The notes beneath the pieces are model-generated. The model had not been told where the DNA came from. It saw nothing but the letters and a program-made list of their open reading frames with translations, and did not search any database. Of a stretch of DNA of 12,651 bases, positions 7,401 to 12,628 are shown in pieces. The DNA is from Sphingomonas sanxanigenens. GTDB taxonomy: Bacteria; Pseudomonadota; Alphaproteobacteria; Sphingomonadales; Sphingomonadaceae. The stretch lies in NCBI GenBank assembly GCA_003240855.1, contig QFNN01000088.1, positions 1 to 12,651 of the forward strand, written 5' to 3'. Positions within the stretch are counted from its first letter, which is position 1. Each line of letters begins with the position of its first letter. A program made the position numbers and the translations under genes.

Positions 7401-7620
7401 AGGCAAGATCCAGCCGACAGCCGGGGATCAGACGGACGCCGGTTTCCTTGGCCGCTTGCCAGGCGCGCACGATCCCGGCTACCGAATTGCGATCGACGAC
7501 GCCCAGTGCCGGTATCTTGAGCCAGGCGGCCTGAGCGAACAGTTCGTCAGGGGAGGACACGCCACGCAGGAAGGAGAAATGCGTGGTGACCTGAAGTTCG
7601 ACATAATCCTCGCTCATCAT
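4405..7620 (-). CDS. dnaE2: Error-prone DNA polymerase DnaE2 (ImuC)
   Basis: A 1071-aa C-family polymerase alpha subunit of the DnaE2 type, the catalytic member of the ImuA-ImuB-DnaE2 lesion-bypass system. Visible parts in order: N-terminal PHP domain (YVELQVTTHFSFLRG, residues 6-20); palm with GRGSAANS (334-341) and the catalytic PPDIDVDFEHER (372-383, acidic residues D374, D376, D378) and the third Asp in MKVDILGLG (D525); fingers and helix-hairpin-helix region in the middle; and a C-terminal OB fold (VEVAGVILVRQKPGSAKG, about 950-1000). It ends with SRNFH, close to the usual DnaE2 ending, so it is complete. No obvious beta-clamp motif, as expected if ImuB recruits the complex. Its ATG overlaps the imuB stop as ATGA with no own ribosome binding site, so translation is probably coupled. 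LexA control through the upstream operon is inferred. Confidence 0.96.
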   Translation of the reverse strand: MMSEDYVELQVTTHFSFLRGVSSPDELFAQAAWLKIPALGVVDRNSVAGIVRAWQAAKETGVRLIPGCRLDLACGTSLLVYPTDKAAWSRLTRLLSVGKARAGKGACELHWEDVEQWHEGLIAILVPDLPDDANARALCRLNLTFGDRAYLGLSLRRRPDDAIRIHGLNAQARSHHVRSVVLGDILYHSNDRELLQDVVTAIRHHCTVDALGFKRERYADRQLKSGAEMARRFAAYPDALAATADIAHACTFDLDQLRYQYPQEASPGETPQQLLERLTGAASARMFPDGVPKAYADQLAHELGLIEKLSYAPYFLTVNSIVAEARRRGILCQGRGSAANSCVCFVLGITSIDPIKHELLFERFVSGERKEPPDIDVDFEHERREEIIQWIYETYGRTRAALTAVVTRYRARGAVREVGKALGLPEDMTGALAGLVWGWSLEGVRDDQASELNLDTSDPRLALTLELSRELIGTPRHLSQHPGGFVLTSDRLDELVPIEPAAMEDRQVIEWDKDDIDALKFMKVDILGLGMLGCMRRAFALLAEHRGVAMTMASPTLQRDDPAVYAMIQRADTLGVFQIESRAQMSMLPRIKPEKFYDLVIEVAIVRPGPIQGDMVHPYLRRREGKEKPEYPREELRAVLQKTLGVPLFQEQAMKVAIVGAGFTAAEADQLRRAMATFKFTGGVSHFYDKLVEGMVGRGYPRDFAERTFKQIEGFGSYGFPESHAASFAKIAYASSWMKCHHPDIFCAALLNAQPMGFYAPAQIVRDARAHGVEVRPPCINRSRWDCTLEPTRGRYLAVRLGLRMARGLSNLHGAMIVSARGDAPFDSVEGVWRRAGVPPAAIERLADADAFHALAHDRRQALWRVKGLGDKPLPLFAAADAREGRFGPEGDEPMVTLEPLSEGREVVEDYRTIQLSLRAHPLAFLREDLRRRGVKSAAELDQVKDGQHVEVAGVILVRQKPGSAKGVLFITIEDETGIANGILWPDRFEAQRRTVLASAMVGLRGRLQREGIVTHIIIDRVIDYTPLLRSIGEAKLSAATCAASDGEADLSKRAARDDAPCLRLQSRNFH

Positions 7621-9428
7621 CCGAACACACCATGGATGTGCCAGGAGAGATCGCCCGACCGCAGATTTTCGCCATCGCCGCGCCGGAACACCCAGAAACG
7701 CTCGCCCCGCTCATTCTCCACCCGGAAATAATCGCGCACGGCATAGCTCTCGCCGCGCCGACGCCACCATTCTCCACGAATACGCTCCGGTCCATCTGCC
7801 CGCACCACGACATGGGCGACCCCGCGCCAGACGAAGCGGCGTGGCGGCTGGTCGGGAAGCTCGGCCATGACATGGTCGATCCGCTCTGGCCGCCGCAGAA
7901 TGCGGGCGGGCCGTGGCCATAAGGTCGGCCAGGGCATAGCGTCAGCCAGTGGCGCGATGCGCCCAACGCCGCGCTCGGGTACATCACTCTCGCGCATGGT
8001 CGGACGGTAAATGGCCCCCTGCCCCAGCCGAGCAACGATCTGATCGACGAGGAGTGCGATATCCGCCGCTTCGCCCGTCCCCAGATCGGCGTCGATCGCC
8101 GTGGGCGCCAGGGATTCGCTGCGCAACGCGAGCAGCCGCATGCGTTCGATGCCGAAGCCTGGATCGATGGTCTCGATCTTCATCGCGAGCAGCCGCAGCA
8201 TATGGCCGATGTCGCGCGTGCCGCGCGCGGTCCCGACCGTGACGATCTGTTCTTCCTTGTCCACCCGCTCGCAAACAAGACGCAGAAGCCGCACGCCAAG
8301 CCCCAGTTCGCGCAATGTCCGCGCCAGATCATCGGCAAGGTCGGCCATGACCCGCGCGATCGTCTCAGCCGAGCCAATGGGTTCGGCAAAGATCCGCAGC
8401 ACCTGCGGCAGTTCGAATGGGACAATGCCGACGAGCGGCTCGCCAACCCGCCCGATTGCCTGGTCGAGCCGGTGAAGCAGACTGGCCCCAAAACGGCGGC
8501 CGAGCGGCGCGCGCGGCATGGCGATGAGATCGGCGATGCGCTCGATCCCGAGGCGCTGGGCGGCGCTGCGCTGGCGGTCATCGAGCCGCAGTGCCGCTAC
8601 CGGCAAGCTGCTGATCGCTTCCAGTTCCCCATGCACGTCGCAGATCGCAATGCGCTCTTTGCCATAGCGGGCGAGCGCATGGGCAGCGCCCGCCGTGCCC
8701 GCTATAGCGATGCGCGCGTCCAACCCGATCCGACGGCAAAAGCCGATGATCCGCCGCGCCATCGCCTGCTCGCCTCCGAAGAGATGGGCAACGCGGGTCA
8801 GGTCCATGAGCAGCCCGTCAGGCGCGTTGACCTGTGCGGTCGGCGTCCAGCGCCGCACGGCGAACAGCGCGAGCCGTTCCAGCTCCCGCACATCTCCCAC
8901 CGGGTCAGCGTCGCGCGTATCGAGGCCGGGCACCATGGCTTTAGCCTGGGTGAGCGGCATGCCGGAAAAGAGACCAAGGCTTGCAGCTTGCGCGTCGAGT
9001 GCGGCGATCACCATGCGCTGCTTGTGAAGGATGCTGGTGACCAGCGGCGATGCGTCTGGCTGCGCATGTCCAAGGGGCTTCAGATTTGGCGCTGCCGCTT
9101 GCTTGCCCGATTTGAACGGATTGTCGGCCGCCTCCGAGCGGCGACCGAGTTCACGCGGCGAGGGACGTTGATGCGCAGGCAGGCTATCGATTTGTTCCTC
9201 GCGCGTGCCCATCGCGGCGCCCGCCCCGGCAGTCTGCGCCCAGCGCGCGCCAGGACGCCACCCGCCGCCACGTGGGCAGGAGCAGGACGAGCCGTCTTCC
9301 TCTTCGAGCGGAAGGACGGGCAGTTGGAGCGCAGATATCCGTTCAGGCGGCCTGCCGGTCCTCGCCTCGTTTCGGCGCAGCCGATCGACGGCGAGGCTCG
9401 GCAGGAACAGCGAGGCGACCCGTCGCAT
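7617..9428 (-). CDS. imuB: ImuB, catalytically inactive Y-family polymerase homologue
   Basis: A 603-aa Y-family polymerase relative that acts as a non-catalytic hub linking ImuA, DnaE2 and the sliding clamp. I chose ATG 9428 because it has TGGAGG 5 nt upstream and begins with MRRVASLFLPSLAVDRLRR, the ImuB N-terminus; the open frame extends to 9539 but only antisense of imuA sense. The active-site acidic pair of true Y polymerases (an SIDE-type motif) is replaced by PDGLLMDLTRVAHLFGGE at 203-220, the inactive ImuB signature. Residues about 25-125 hold a long Pro/Gly/Arg-rich insert with CSCPRGGG and SLPAHQRPSPRELGRRSE; sphingomonad ImuBs commonly carry something similar. I do not see an obvious QLxLF-type clamp motif after the polymerase core. 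It overlaps imuA by 86 nt and dnaE2 by 4 nt. Confidence 0.93.
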   Translation of the reverse strand: MRRVASLFLPSLAVDRLRRNEARTGRPPERISALQLPVLPLEEEDGSSCSCPRGGGWRPGARWAQTAGAGAAMGTREEQIDSLPAHQRPSPRELGRRSEAADNPFKSGKQAAAPNLKPLGHAQPDASPLVTSILHKQRMVIAALDAQAASLGLFSGMPLTQAKAMVPGLDTRDADPVGDVRELERLALFAVRRWTPTAQVNAPDGLLMDLTRVAHLFGGEQAMARRIIGFCRRIGLDARIAIAGTAGAAHALARYGKERIAICDVHGELEAISSLPVAALRLDDRQRSAAQRLGIERIADLIAMPRAPLGRRFGASLLHRLDQAIGRVGEPLVGIVPFELPQVLRIFAEPIGSAETIARVMADLADDLARTLRELGLGVRLLRLVCERVDKEEQIVTVGTARGTRDIGHMLRLLAMKIETIDPGFGIERMRLLALRSESLAPTAIDADLGTGEAADIALLVDQIVARLGQGAIYRPTMRESDVPERGVGRIAPLADAMPWPTLWPRPARILRRPERIDHVMAELPDQPPRRFVWRGVAHVVVRADGPERIRGEWWRRRGESYAVRDYFRVENERGERFWVFRRGDGENLRSGDLSWHIHGVFG

Positions 9429-10104
9429 CGCAGCCCTCCAGTAGCCAGTTATCAGGATCCCCGCCGCGCTGGCGCACCAGTGACACCTGCCAGCGCGAGC
9501 GACCGACGCCAGATACCGGCAAGGGATCGGACGGCGCACAGCCGATGCGCCAGCGCGTCAGCGCAGAGGAAGGTTGGCCCAGCGGATCTTGCGCGGACCG
9601 TCGCCAGCGCCGCAGCAGCAGGGCCGTGGTGTTTCCCTCCTCAGCCGCCAGTTGCAGGCGACGCGTGGCGGTCATGCCGATGCGGGTAACCTCGCATACC
9701 ACGGCTGCCAGTGCGCCATGGCGCAGCGCCTCTTCCATTACGGCAAGAGCGTGGTCGTCCTTGCCGGCTTCGACCTGGATCAGCCGGGTCGCCGGTACAC
9801 CGGCGCAGGCAAGGCCGGGCGCGAACAGGTCGGGCTGGGACATGATCCAGAGAATATCGCCTTCCGACGCTCTGGCCGCGATGCCCGCAGTGAAGAGGGT
9901 GGCGGCGGCGTCATCGCCCAGCGCGCCGGTGTCGCCGGCAATCTCGTGCAGCGCGGCGCGCACCAGCCCGCCTGCTGCCAGGCGGTCATCGACGGCGGCA
10001 ATACCGAAGGGCAGGCACGGCACATCGGCCCGCGAAACCGGCGCTATAGCCTGGATTTCGGCAATAAGGGCTTGCAGCCTTTCCGGGCGCGGGACAGTCG
10101 GCAT
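9343..10104 (-). CDS. imuA: ImuA, RecA-like SOS mutagenesis protein
   Basis: A 253-aa RecA/SulA-type protein. The N-terminal region (CLPFGIAAVDDRLAAGGLVR, residues 30-49, then AALHEIAGDTGALGDDAAA) follows the RecA fold, but a canonical Walker A (GxxxxGKT/S) is absent, as is usual in short alphaproteobacterial ImuA. ILWIMSQPDLFAPGL and ALAAVVCEVTRIGMTATRRLQLAAEEGNT correspond to the Walker B and following RecA-core strands. ImuA binds ImuB and RecA and is needed for damage-induced mutagenesis. The ATG at 10104 lies 18 nt downstream of a perfect LexA box; its ribosome binding site is weak. The last 86 nt overlap imuB in another frame, which suggests translational coupling. Confidence 0.9.
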   Translation of the reverse strand: MPTVPRPERLQALIAEIQAIAPVSRADVPCLPFGIAAVDDRLAAGGLVRAALHEIAGDTGALGDDAAATLFTAGIAARASEGDILWIMSQPDLFAPGLACAGVPATRLIQVEAGKDDHALAVMEEALRHGALAAVVCEVTRIGMTATRRLQLAAEEGNTTALLLRRWRRSAQDPLGQPSSALTRWRIGCAPSDPLPVSGVGRSRWQVSLVRQRGGDPDNWLLEGCDATGRLAVPAEPRRRSAAPKRGEDRQAA

Positions 10105-10116
10105 GATGGATGAGAC

Positions 10117-10515
10117 TCACGTGTTCTCTATATGTTCCTCTGATACTGTCACGGAGTCAATTGATCGAGATTTCAGTGGCGCATGTGCCTGATGCGCGTC
10201 ACAAAAATCTGGTCCGCCAAAAAGCGGCCCGCCGTCCTCAACTGGACGGGCATTTTGGCCTTCATCATCTGAGCCGCGCCACTGAACGGTAAATCTCCGC
10301 TCGATGGCTGCGGCAATTCGCTCGACGATATCGAGGCGCGCGCCGCGGGAACGGGCAAAATTGCGATCGGACAGAGCCCGGCGCAGCCAAAGTGGTGCCA
10401 TCGAAAGTGCGATGGAAATATCGACGCGAAGCTGATGCGCGCGCCCCAGCCGCTCACGGCCCTCGGGCACGTGAAGGTCATCGGCTAAAGGGCGATCTGG
10501 CTCATCTGATTCCAT
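10117..10515 (-). CDS. Unknown protein, LexA-box-preceded, first gene of the imu operon
   Basis: A 132-aa product ending 12 nt before imuA, with a LexA box 12 nt upstream of its ATG. Residues 36-75 are the most protein-like part: ALSMAPLWLRRALSDRN, then RLDIVERIAAAIERRF, predicted as two helices. The C-terminal third (GGPLFGGPDF, then polar) looks disordered and overlaps the second LexA box. There is no signal peptide, membrane segment or known catalytic motif. A competing frame over the same stretch (10173-10481) gives a Ser/Phe/Pro-rich, less protein-like translation. The ribosome binding site is weak, and ATG 10401, inside the conserved-looking block, is an alternative start. I do not recognise the family; its position suggests a damage-inducible accessory to ImuA/B or DnaE2, which is inference. 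Confidence 0.55.
   Translation of the reverse strand: MESDEPDRPLADDLHVPEGRERLGRAHQLRVDISIALSMAPLWLRRALSDRNFARSRGARLDIVERIAAAIERRFTVQWRGSDDEGQNARPVEDGGPLFGGPDFCDAHQAHAPLKSRSIDSVTVSEEHIENT
10123..10137 (-). promoter_or_regulatory. LexA box upstream of imuA
   Basis: On the minus strand this reads GAACATATAGAGAAC, a perfect GAAC-N7-GAAC direct repeat, the alphaproteobacterial LexA site. It ends 18 nt before the imuA ATG. A -35-like TTGACT lies 17 nt upstream (10160-10155), so LexA bound here would cover the -10 region. The site also falls within the last codons of the upstream 132-aa gene. Confidence 0.88.
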
Positions 10516-10527
10516 GATCGACGCCTA

Positions 10528-10542
10528 GAACATATCAAGAAC
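10528..10542 (+). promoter_or_regulatory. Second LexA box, in the divergent control region
   Basis: GAACATATCAAGAAC is a perfect GAAC-N7-GAAC site, matching the imuA-proximal box at 13 of 15 positions. It begins 12 nt upstream of the minus-strand 132-aa gene (ATG at 10515) and lies about 100 nt upstream of the plus-strand small gene at 10641. On the minus strand TTGCAC followed by TTCTAG at 17 nt spacing would place it within a promoter core. Confidence 0.85.
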
Positions 10543-10566
10543 GCAACGTGCAAGAGGCGCTGCGAG

Positions 10567-10575
10567 TTATCCACA
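10567..10575 (+). promoter_or_regulatory. Perfect DnaA box
   Basis: TTATCCACA matches the strongest DnaA-binding 9-mer exactly. It lies 24 bp from the LexA box in the divergent region. No second box or AT-rich unwinding region is evident nearby, so it does not define an origin by itself; it could couple expression to DnaA or be chance. Confidence 0.4.
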
Positions 10576-10640
10576 GATAATTGGAGAGATGCCGTGTGAC
10601 CGCCCGCTATTGCGCCAATACGCATTGACGCTCATAGGCG

Positions 10641-10820
10641 ATGACCATGGACGACCATATGAAAGCGATCATCGAACGGACGGTCGAGCGCGCGCCCCAA
10701 TGGCTGCGCAATGATCTTGGCGGCAAGGATGCGAATGCCCGCCGCAGCGCTGAAGAGACGCTTGCGGCTATGATCGCCAACGCACTGAACGAAGGGGCCG
10801 GCGAAAAACCGACGACCTGA
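10641..10820 (+). CDS. Small DUF6771-like protein
   Basis: A 59-aa product. Residues 8-52 (MKAIIERTVERAPQWLRNDL, then a SAEETLAAMIANAL helix) have the pattern I remember for DUF6771, a short family of sphingomonads with no known function: an AP-x-WLR-x-x-L segment followed by a charged helix rich in Ala. Start candidates are ATG 10641, 10647 and 10659; no strong ribosome binding site separates them. The gene diverges from the imu operon and shares its control region (LexA box, DnaA box). The AP-x-WLR pattern also occurs in the divergent 132-aa protein. Family assignment is from memory; coding status is supported by composition and helix pattern. Confidence 0.62.
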   Translation: MTMDDHMKAIIERTVERAPQWLRNDLGGKDANARRSAEETLAAMIANALNEGAGEKPTT

Positions 10821-11397
10821 TTTCTGAGAGGAACCTGATCAGTCACCACCGTCAGCTTGAATATCCACGCTCGGCCTCTCGGTTGAGTGTGCCACCCTTC
10901 CCCCCTTTGGCTGGCAACTCCCTGAACCTTGGCCCCGTGTTTTAGTTTGCTCCGGCGGCGTTTTATTTCGCCTGCGAGACAGAACAGAGCTTCGGATGTA
11001 GCACGCCGACGACCAGTATCTACCAATCCGTGGTGCTGACATGGGAAGATCGGCTGACCCGTGCAGGGCGCGTTCGAGCGACACGTGCCGAGTGCCGGTT
11101 GGGATGGTTGGCGGCTAGACGGATTTTATCATGAACTTCAATACGGGACTTTCCTCAACATAGCCTGGCGCAAGCCATCCAATCGGGTTCAAAAGCCGAG
11201 GATGGACCTCCAATTTCCGCACAGAACTTCTCCTGAAGCATCGAATTGGCGCGGTCCTGACGGACACGGCTCCATCTCCACTACGCTTCGACCAAGCCAC
11301 CTTCAGTGTCCTGTCCCATTCGGGCAACGATCCCCGCGCGAGGTGCGCCAGGTGGCGCGGCCCTTCCCACATCCTCGATGCTGACGAAATCCGCAGC
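10821..11397. other. Gene-poor stretch, probably degenerate mobile-element DNA
   Basis: About 580 bp. Open frames exist on both strands (for example plus 11061-11384 and minus 11115-11513), but none gives a recognisable domain, and the frames compete. The minus frame spells a transposase-like tail (LLNPIGWLAPGYVEE), too weak to name. It adjoins the IS21 left end, so I read it as scarred accessory DNA. Confidence 0.4.
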
Positions 11398-11405
11398 TGT
11401 GTTCG

Positions 11406-11459
11406 TTTCCACTGAGAATTGACCCGGGTAGGGCGTAAATTTCCATTGAGAATTGACCC
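11406..11459 (+). repeat. Pair of 20-bp direct repeats at the IS21 end
   Basis: TTTCCACTGAGAATTGACCC at 11406-11425 and TTTCCATTGAGAATTGACCC at 11440-11459, 19 of 20 identical, 34 bp apart start to start. IS21-family elements carry such repeats inside their ends as transposase binding sites. Confidence 0.85.
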
Positions 11460-11518
11460 ATGCTCAACTCGTCCCTGGCTTTGACAAGCGAAGATATATG
11501 GAGTGATGGACATGGCTA

Positions 11519-11590
11519 GTGAGCGTTATCCGGCGCCGACATTTTGGCGATCATGTGCCGATCCGGGAGATAGCGCGCCGCACCCCACTA
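11519..11590 (+). pseudogene. istA: istA fragment (IS21-family transposase N-terminus)
   Basis: GTG 11519 opens a frame whose first 22 residues (VSVIRRRHFGDHVPIREIAR and two more) match the start of IS21 IstA as I remember it. The frame stays open to 11812 (97 codons), but the later residues are not transposase-like: no second recognition helix and no DDE domain. I therefore call only the first ~72 nt homologous and the rest an accidental extension. The gene is non-functional. Confidence 0.6.
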
Positions 11591-11891
11591 TTACCAAGCG
11601 CGTCCCGTGCGCGGTCAAAATCAGCGGGCGTATTTGGGGTCAAGTCGTCCGCGAAATACCTCATATGCGATAACGACGAACCACCTTCGCCTGCCCTCCG
11701 ACATGAAATCATGGACCGCTTCGACAGTCCGCCCGAACCGTTGGATCATTTGTCCTATGTCGTCGATTACGTTGGCATCCCGCTGCTAATCGCCCCCCCC
11801 AGCAGACGATAGCGCTGACATTGGCGTGGAGCGTCCCCTCCCCCTCTATCCCAACATGATCCTTCGCCTTGTGCGGTCCTTCACCATGTCG
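11591..11891. other. Stretch after the IS21 fragment, no firm gene
   Basis: Three frames are open and all look moderately protein-like: plus 11519-11812; minus frame A, about 11777-11621, containing MIQRFGRTVEAVHDFM and ending PKYAR; and minus frame B, 11664-11551 (37 aa, MRYFADDLTPNTPADF). Frame B would end inside the IS21 fragment, as if truncated by it. An 8-nt C tract lies at 11793-11800. I cannot choose between these and call no gene. Confidence 0.35.
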
Positions 11892-12059
11892 CTAGACGCA
11901 TGTTGAAGAGCATGTACCTGCGCCGTCGAGCAGACGATCAGTTGGGAAGATGGCGCGCGCTTCTTCCCCGATTTCCATCGTCCAGAAATACTCCGGAACG
12001 CGAACGATTTTCCGCATGGGGATGGAAGCGATCAGCGACACAATCCTGATCTGAGACAT
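11892..12059 (-). CDS. Possible 55-aa protein of unknown function
   Basis: ATG 12059 opens 55 codons: MSQIRIVSLIASIPMRKIVR, then VPEYFWTMEIGEEARAIFPT, then a less protein-like tail with a CSSTCV end. The first 45 residues have balanced composition; the last ten look out of frame, and the next frame continues with HALQHASSDMVKDRTRRR, so a single-base frameshift is possible. The ATG overlaps a small ACCCC-GTT-GGGGT hairpin and lacks a ribosome binding site. I do not recognise it. Confidence 0.32.
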   Translation of the reverse strand: MSQIRIVSLIASIPMRKIVRVPEYFWTMEIGEEARAIFPTDRLLDGAGTCSSTCV

Positions 12060-12145
12060 ACCCCGTTGGGGTTATTCGCTGCGCTGCAAAATGTGCTATC
12101 CGATTCGCGCGACCCGACGGTTTGTCTTCACGATCGATCGTTCAC

Positions 12146-12175
12146 TGGCCCCGTCCGAAATGGCGGGGCCATTTT
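12146..12175 (+). terminator. Intrinsic terminator-like hairpin
   Basis: TGGCCCCG (12146-12153) pairs perfectly with CGGGGCCA (12164-12171) across a 10-nt loop, and TTTTAG follows on the plus strand. It ends against the stop codon of the minus-strand gene at 12174. It fits plus-strand termination better, since the minus strand has no U-run after the stem, though it also lies where a terminator for the minus gene would be expected. Confidence 0.5.
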
Positions 12176-12605
12176 AGTTGATCGTTGGTCGCGTGAGACT
12201 GAAGTCTTCAGCGGCGATCAGCATCAGAAAACTTCCATCGACTTGGACCAGGGCGCCCCGCGCGAAGGCCTTCTGGGCCGCATCGGCGATCCATCCGATC
12301 ATCCCGCCGAAAGCTATCAGCACTTCATCATCCGCAGCTTTGGTTGCCGCTAGCATTTCGCCTTCAGACAAAATGAGCATCCCTGAGAGGCCCTCGAACG
12401 TCGCCGGGATCCGCATCTCGCCATCGGCCACTTCACCGGCAGCCCAATCGACCTGGAGTGTATCGCTGTCCATCCGTGGAGAATGACGCGCGCGTAGGGC
12501 GCCATCAAGATATATATAGAGAGAAGCTTTTGCGGCGCGAAGCTTCACCAATCTAGGCTCAGGACCTATTAAATCGCTTGCGGTGATAGCGAAGGGTTGA
12601 TTCAA
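12174..12605 (-). CDS. Hypothetical protein, 5' end probably replaced by an insertion sequence tip
   Basis: A 143-codon frame beginning at TTG 12605. Residues about 18-143 look protein-like: LVKLRAAKASLYIYLDG, then TLQVDWAAGEVADGEMRIP, FEGLSGMLILSEGEML, VLIAFGGMIGWIADAAQKAF and VQVDGSFLMLIAAEDFSL, alternating strands and helices with no signal peptide or catalytic motif. The first ~17 codons lie just ahead of the IS5-type transposase start on the other strand and probably belong to the IS end, so the native N-terminus may be lost. ATG 12473 (99 aa) is an alternative start, but the frame looks coding above it. No family recognised. A terminator-like hairpin abuts the stop codon. Confidence 0.55.
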   Translation of the reverse strand: MNQPFAITASDLIGPEPRLVKLRAAKASLYIYLDGALRARHSPRMDSDTLQVDWAAGEVADGEMRIPATFEGLSGMLILSEGEMLAATKAADDEVLIAFGGMIGWIADAAQKAFARGALVQVDGSFLMLIAAEDFSLTRPTIN

Positions 12606-12628
12606 TGACGGCGTGAGGAGACGTCGTG

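Larger units (their letters stand above)
11398..11590 (+). mobile_element. IS21-family left end, truncated
   Basis: The left tip appears to begin TGTGTTCG at about 11398 and carries two 20-bp direct repeats typical of IS21 ends (listed separately). It is followed by a short leader with a ribosome binding-like ATGGAG (11499-11503) and then the first codons of istA from GTG 11519: VSVIRRRHFGDHVPIREIARRT, the N-terminal HTH of IS21-type transposase. After about 11585 the sequence stops matching what I expect of the family (GLSRNT and so on), so only the first ~190 bp of the element remain. No istB and no right end were seen. Boundaries are approximate. Confidence 0.68.

Noticed and set aside
8202..9689. 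Plus-strand 495-codon frame opposite imuB/imuA
   Set aside because: Antisense to conserved ImuB and ImuA sequence; composition is that of a GC-driven shadow frame.
9272..10192. Plus-strand 306-codon frame opposite imuA
   Set aside because: Ser/Arg/Ala-rich antisense translation without any domain.
10561..10640. Replication origin at the DnaA box
   Set aside because: Only one DnaA 9-mer, no iterons, no AT-rich unwinding region and no initiator gene beside it.
10607..11026. Minus-strand 139-codon frame overlapping the small DUF6771-like gene
   Set aside because: No recognisable family, and it lies antisense to the better-supported 59-aa gene.
11793..11800. C8 tract as a phase-variation switch
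   Set aside because: No supported gene spans it, and the best minus-strand frame has a stop codon next to the tract.
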